A DNA stretch of 19,089 nt from positions 13,413 through 32,501 of the forward strand of contig FR893205.1 of assembly GCA_000436035.1 (NCBI GenBank), read 5' to 3'. The notes under the pieces were generated by a model. That model was given only the letters and a program-made list of their open reading frames with translations. It had not been told where the DNA came from and made no database searches. This document shows positions 16,701-19,089 of the stretch, piece after piece. Every line of letters begins with the position of its first letter. Position 1 is the stretch's first letter. Made by a program: the position numbers and the translations under genes. This DNA comes from Prevotella sp. CAG:732. GTDB taxonomy: Bacteria > Bacteroidota > Bacteroidia > Bacteroidales > Bacteroidaceae.

Positions 16701-16819
16701 ATATCCAGCAGCGCCAGTATGGCTTGGGCTGTATCGACAGTTGGATGTCGAAGCCAATGGAAAAGTATCGTATGCACTATGGTGACAGAGAGTTTAAGTT
16801 TGTCATCAAGGCGAGATAA
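13706..16819 (+). CDS. GH2 beta-galactosidase (LacZ type), secreted
   Basis: This enzyme hydrolyses terminal beta-D-galactose, here probably from LacNAc or lactose units in the periplasm. I chose the ATG at 13706, giving 1037 residues. It starts with a good signal peptide (MMKNKQSILSISLLAALS... ending TATA) and does not overlap the GH20 gene; an in-frame ATG at 13655 would bury the signal behind 17 residues. In order there are a jelly-roll domain (about 33-243), an Ig-like domain (245-338), and a barrel (340-630) with acid/base Glu468 in WSLGNEAGYG and nucleophile Glu531 in IQCEYAHAMGNSEGG. The beta-galactosidase small-chain domain comes last, with its hallmarks FWRAPTDNDYG, YYGRGPEENY and RPQESGNHTD. 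It is the last gene of the rightward arm, before a strong hairpin. Beta-galactosidase fits the motifs far better than the glucuronidase or mannosidase branches of GH2. Confidence 0.95.
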   Translation: MMKNKQSILSISLLAALSLTSPVTATAQNETRWHNVDVNQQNREPRRAAFFAFEDLSKAQGFDKKLSVNYLSMEGTWKFNFVKDHNKRPLNFFKANFDDSNWKDFPVPGLFELNGYGDPTYKNVGYAWATQFDPNPPYISEINNYTGSYRRTFDLPKDWKGKDVYFHVGSATSNLSLWVNGKYVGYSEDSKVAAEFNISKYLKPGKNLIAMQVMRWCDGSYFEDQDFWRLTGIAREVYLYARPKAHVADVRLNAGLENNYQDGVLDYEVSLTGGNSNVTVSLCDKDGKQVASASGAKGTIKVPQVKAWTAETPNLYQVYITVSGKQGVSEVIPQRVGFRNVEIKNAQLLVNGKPVLIKGADRHEIDPDGGYIVSVERMIQDIKIMKQLNINAVRTCHYPDDPRWYDLCDEYGLYITAEANLESHGMGYDEKSLAKFPEYLQTHIERNEGNVKTFVNHPSIIVWSLGNEAGYGINFEKTYDWVKAYDKTRPVQYERGGYDSKTDIYCPMYIDYEESEKYCQSDGTKPYIQCEYAHAMGNSEGGFKEYWNLIRKYPKYQGGYIWDFVDQGLRDKSPITGKEIFTYGGDYGRYPASDYNFNCNGIIAPDRRLNPHAYEIQYYHQNVWIKDFDASTGAFKIYNENFFKNIDDLSLTASVYANGVLLSTVAIADTKGIAPQATQNVKSKVLKKAIAEAEQQHAGEEIAVNFAFASDGKEPLVDKGQVMARQQFVVSNYKFDKVDTPKSGNIDVEETNSYVKVTADRMTVTIGKKTGMIDYLDIDKEPVLKFRKSIKPEFWRAPTDNDYGASLQKEMLVWKNPAMNLKSFDKQVLKDSVVLTVLFDMPEVKAQLQLRYRINAAGEVAVTEKMTTDKEAKVADLFRYGMQLQMPAAFSKLEYYGRGPEENYIDRHSSAFIGKYESNVKDEYYPYVRPQESGNHTDIRSFSIFNPTTGKGITFEGYAPMECSAIPYLVEDLDAGLEKEHDWGQHSGDLVDKGLVQLHIQQRQYGLGCIDSWMSKPMEKYRMHYGDREFKFVIKAR

Positions 16820-16822
16820 AAG

Positions 16823-16857
16823 AAGCGGCGTTTCTCTATTACAGGGAAGCGCCGCTT
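16823..16857. terminator. Strong hairpin between convergent genes, probable bidirectional terminator
   Basis: AAGCGGCG (16823-16830) pairs perfectly with CGCCGCTT (16850-16857). The stem extends inward through TTTCTC/GGGAAG with two G-T wobbles, making about 14 pairs around a 7-base loop. It begins four bases after the GH2 stop. The following bases are T-rich on the minus strand (CTTTTAT) but not on the plus strand. Position and stem strength make transcription termination its likely role for the convergent genes. Confidence 0.75.
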
Positions 16858-16890
16858 GCTATATGGAAATATGAAGTATTTCTATTGAAT

Positions 16891-16906
16891 TTTCGCAAAT
16901 GCGAAA
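16891..16906. repeat. Short inverted repeat downstream of the DXS-like gene
   Basis: TTTCGCAAATGCGAAA forms a 6-bp stem with an AAAT tetraloop, 15 bases past the DXS-like stop. With no T-tract on either side it is a weak terminator at best. It may assist the larger hairpin for leftward transcripts. Confidence 0.35.
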
Positions 16907-16921
16907 CTTGAATAGTTTGCT

Positions 16922-18667
16922 TTACACTCTTGCCACGATTTGCTCAGGAGTCAGCTCATTGTCCTTTGCCAACTGCTGATAGTCGTATCTGTCGTAAAGA
17001 CCCTTCTTGATACCGAAGCAGAGCGTCTTCATGTCGCTGTCGCCATAGAAGCGAGCGATCTTCTCGCCGAATCCGCCTTCGAGCGCACCATCCTCCAGGG
17101 TAATCACCTTCTCGTGGTCAGCCTTCAGGCTTTCGAGCATCTCCTCGTCAAGACCCGTGATGTAACGAGGGTTGATGAGTGTAGCATCGATGCCTTTCTG
17201 CTCCTTCAATAGGGCAGCCACTTGCTTGCCCAAGCCATAGAAGGCACCCAGGGCCACGATGGCTACCTTGCTGCCCTTGTGGGTCATCTTGAAGCGGTTC
17301 AACTCTGAGTAATCCTCGTCAAACTGCTCGTCGCTGTGGGTCACCGCACCGCCTGGTACACGGATTGCCACTGGATGGGCTGTCTGCTGGATGCCCCAAG
17401 CCATCATCGCCTTGTACTCCTCCCAACAAGTAGGGGCGAGATAAACGAGGTTAGGGATATTGCTCAACATCGGGATGTCGTAGAAACCGATGTGGGTAAT
17501 GTCGTTCATGCCATAGAGGGAAGCGCAGAAGACATTGATGACCGCAGGATTGCCATTGATGCAGAGATCCTGTGCTATCTGGTCGTAGGTGCGCTGGATG
17601 AAGGTGCTATATACATTATATACCGGACGGATGCCGCCCTTCGCCATGCCGGAAATCATTGCTACGGCTTGCTCCTCGGCGATGCCTACATCTACATGCT
17701 GTGCACCAGCTTCCTCACGACGAGCCTTGAAGAAACCTGCCACGGTAGGAGTGCCAGAGGTAACAGCCACCAAGTGCTTGTCCTTCTTCATCTCTTCGAG
17801 GAGGTACTCGGCGGTCATGTTGCCATAGTCCTCGCCACCGCCTTCAACCTTAGGCTTGCCTGTCTCGATGTCGAAAGGCATACTCCAGTGCCAAGGTTCC
17901 TTGTTTTGTTCGGCAGGTGCATAGCCCTTGCCTTTCTCTGTATGGATATGAACCACGATAGGATGGTCGATGTCCTTTACTTCCTGGAATGTCTTGATCA
18001 ATGTCTCCACGTCATTGCCATCGGCTACATACTCATAGTCCAAGCCCATGGCACGGAAGAGGTTGCATTCAGCCTTGCCGTTGGTTTCACGCAAGAGGGC
18101 GAGGTTCTTGTAAAGACCACCATGGTTCTCGGCGATGCTCATCTCATTGTCGTTCACGATGATGATGATGCCTGTGCCCAGTTCGCCTACCTCATCAAGG
18201 CCTTCGAGTGCCTCGCCACCGCTCAGAGAACCATCACCAATCAATACCACGATGTTCTCCTTGGTTCCCTTGATGTCACGAGCCTTCTGAAGACCGCTGG
18301 CAAGGGAGATGGATGTGGAGGTATGACCTAATTCAAACTGGTCGTACTCTGGTGACTCAGCAGGACTGCTATAGCCAGAAATCTCCTGGAATCGGTTGTT
18401 GTCGTAGTAACCGAATGCACGACCTGTCAACATCTTGTGTGGATAACTCTGGTGAGATACGTCGAAGACGAACTTATCCTCAGGGCAGTTGAACACATAG
18501 TGCATGGCGATGGTGGTCTCCACGATACCGAGGTTAGGACCTACGTGACCGCCGATGTTGCTATCACGATTCAAGATACCATCACGAATCTCCTGAGCCA
18601 GCTCATGGAGCTGTGGCATGGAAAGCACCTTTACATCCTTAGGTGACTGAATTTTCTCCAATAACAT
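16922..18667 (-). CDS. 1-deoxy-D-xylulose-5-phosphate synthase-like protein (divergent DXS family)
   Basis: This is a thiamine-diphosphate enzyme of the transketolase/DXS group. DXS proper joins pyruvate and glyceraldehyde-3-phosphate to make DXP for isoprenoids, thiamine and pyridoxal. Family motifs are clear: GGHVGPNLG (His41), VSHQSYPHK, the thiamine motif GDGSLSGG...NDNEMSI (144-178), KGKGYAPAE, and catalytic Glu331 in VGIAEEQAV. At 581 residues it is about 40 shorter than typical DXS (620-640). The segment matching DRAGIVGADGQTH reads FCASLYGMNDITH, and RYPRG reads RVPGG. The two arginines that hold the substrate phosphate in E. coli DXS (Arg420, Arg478) are therefore Cys381 and Gly439, and Asp427 is Asn388. 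It may be a paralogue with altered substrate rather than the housekeeping dxs. It has its own promoter, faces the glycan locus and is probably unrelated to it. Confidence 0.85.
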   Translation of the reverse strand: MLLEKIQSPKDVKVLSMPQLHELAQEIRDGILNRDSNIGGHVGPNLGIVETTIAMHYVFNCPEDKFVFDVSHQSYPHKMLTGRAFGYYDNNRFQEISGYSSPAESPEYDQFELGHTSTSISLASGLQKARDIKGTKENIVVLIGDGSLSGGEALEGLDEVGELGTGIIIIVNDNEMSIAENHGGLYKNLALLRETNGKAECNLFRAMGLDYEYVADGNDVETLIKTFQEVKDIDHPIVVHIHTEKGKGYAPAEQNKEPWHWSMPFDIETGKPKVEGGGEDYGNMTAEYLLEEMKKDKHLVAVTSGTPTVAGFFKARREEAGAQHVDVGIAEEQAVAMISGMAKGGIRPVYNVYSTFIQRTYDQIAQDLCINGNPAVINVFCASLYGMNDITHIGFYDIPMLSNIPNLVYLAPTCWEEYKAMMAWGIQQTAHPVAIRVPGGAVTHSDEQFDEDYSELNRFKMTHKGSKVAIVALGAFYGLGKQVAALLKEQKGIDATLINPRYITGLDEEMLESLKADHEKVITLEDGALEGGFGEKIARFYGDSDMKTLCFGIKKGLYDRYDYQQLAKDNELTPEQIVARV

Positions 18668-18701
18668 AGTTGTATGAACTTTATTTGTTTATTTTCGGTT
18701 G

Positions 18702-18709
18702 CAAAATTA
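18702..18709 (-). promoter_or_regulatory. -7 promoter box for the DXS-like gene
   Basis: TAATTTTG on the minus strand matches TAnnTTTG. A GTTTAC (18731-18736 on the minus strand), 21 bases upstream, is a partial -33 match. The leader would be about 30 bases. Unlike the two glycan-arm promoters, no dyad follows the box. Confidence 0.55.
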
Positions 18710-18785
18710 CAGTTTTTCCCCGAAAAAGGCGTAAACTAAATTACTGAATGTTGGAACTAATTTACAGAAAAGCCCAAGTGATGCC

Positions 18786-18814
18786 TTCTGAAAGCCTCTT
18801 TCGCACTTTCAGAA
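18786..18814. repeat. Perfect 9-bp inverted repeat upstream of the DXS-like gene
   Basis: TTCTGAAAG (18786-18794) and CTTTCAGAA (18806-18814) flank an 11-base loop, about 77 bases upstream of the -7 box. There is no T-tract on either strand. It may be a protein-binding dyad or the end of a transcript from beyond the window. Confidence 0.45.
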
Positions 18815-18834
18815 TACGATATTTGCGCATCTCG

Positions 18835-18878
18835 AATCCGATTCTTATGCTTCCATAATCCGATTCTTATGCTTCTCG
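18835..18878. repeat. Two-copy 22-bp tandem repeat
   Basis: AATCCGATTCTTATGCTTC occurs at 18835-18853 and again at 18857-18875, identical over 19 bases with a 22-base period. The spacer triplets differ (CAT and TCG). It lies about 125 bases upstream of the DXS-like -7 box. It may be a small variable-number repeat or a pair of binding sites. Confidence 0.7.
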
Positions 18879-18942
18879 CATACCATGCTGATGATGTAAA
18901 CCTCAAATCCGCAACCTATTGGGTTTCGTGGGATTTTGCTTG

Positions 18943-18965
18943 TAAAATGACAAAAATTCATTTTA
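18943..18965. repeat. Perfect 8-bp inverted repeat
   Basis: TAAAATGA (18943-18950) and TCATTTTA (18958-18965) flank a 7-base loop. It overlaps the end of the 43-codon frame that enters from the right on the minus strand. If that frame is a real gene end, this could be part of its terminator. Otherwise its role is unknown. Confidence 0.35.
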
Positions 18966-19047
18966 TTGTACATATTCCTTGAATAACAGAAACGTCGTAA
19001 ACACAAAATCCCTTTACCCCATAAAGCGACTTGAGGTAATACGCTGG

Positions 19048-19078
19048 TTTAACCAAAAAAGCATGGTCTTTAACCAAA
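19048..19078. repeat. Direct repeat TTTAACCAAA, 21 bases apart
   Basis: TTTAACCAAA occurs at 19048-19057 and 19069-19078, a spacing of two helical turns, next to the right edge. More copies may lie beyond the window. Short A/T-rich words repeat by chance, so this is only a weak signal. Confidence 0.35.
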
Positions 19079-19089
19079 GTCTGTCTTGA

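Larger units (their letters stand above)
18668..19089. other. Apparently non-coding region at the right edge, with several small repeats
   Basis: No gene start reads to the right edge on the plus strand. On the minus strand one frame is open from the edge for 43 codons to a stop at 18958-18960, but it has no recognisable protein motif. The region holds the DXS-like promoter, two inverted repeats (18786-18814 and 18943-18965), a 22-bp tandem repeat and a 10-base direct repeat. Confidence 0.6.

Noticed and set aside
17336..18331. 331-codon open frame on the plus strand opposite the DXS-like gene
   Set aside because: It is a shadow of the well-supported DXS-family gene, with no family motif in the translation.
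1..19089. tRNA, rRNA, CRISPR array, insertion sequence or integrase
   Set aside because: No cloverleaf, regular spaced repeats, transposase or recombinase motifs, or terminal inverted repeats with target duplications were seen.

Overview
The window looks like chromosome from a gut-type Bacteroidota, most likely the Prevotella/Segatella group. The evidence is a SusC/SusD pair, TAnnTTTG-type -7 promoter boxes, A/T-rich leaders that mostly lack Shine-Dalgarno sites, and many signal-peptide glycosidases. The genus is inferred from general character, not from a search.

Layout: eight genes form two divergent arms around a 372-bp control region (8093-8464). The leftward arm reads ROK-family repressor, a GH29 alpha-fucosidase fused to a GH16 endo-glycosidase, SusC-like TonB-dependent transporter, then SusD-like lipoprotein, which is cut by the left edge of the window. 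The rightward arm reads glucosamine-6-phosphate deaminase (nagB), a degenerate NagB domain fused to a PIG-L/LmbE deacetylase, GH20 beta-N-acetylhexosaminidase, then GH2 beta-galactosidase. A strong hairpin (16823-16857) closes the rightward arm. It faces a convergent DXS-family (1-deoxy-D-xylulose-5-phosphate synthase-like) gene. About 420 bp of apparently non-coding DNA with several small repeats fills the right end.

Together the two arms read as a polysaccharide utilisation locus for a fucosylated Gal/GlcNAc glycan, such as Lewis-type polyLacNAc on mucin O-glycans or milk oligosaccharides. In this model SusCD imports the glycan, GH29-B removes alpha-1,3/4 fucose, GH16 cuts the backbone, and GH2 and GH20 remove beta-Gal and beta-GlcNAc. 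NagB then feeds glucosamine-6-phosphate into glycolysis. The local regulator is a ROK repressor rather than the HTCS, SusR or ECF-sigma regulator more often found beside SusCD loci.

The most interesting points are: (1) the GH29-GH16 bifunctional enzyme, with both catalytic motifs intact; (2) the NagB-like/PIG-L fusion, whose deaminase domain has lost three of four catalytic residues while an intact NagB lies directly upstream; (3) two near-identical divergent promoters, each followed at the expected +1 by a similar A/T dyad, a candidate ROK operator pair; (4) a short DXS-like protein lacking both arginines that bind the glyceraldehyde-3-phosphate phosphate in canonical DXS.
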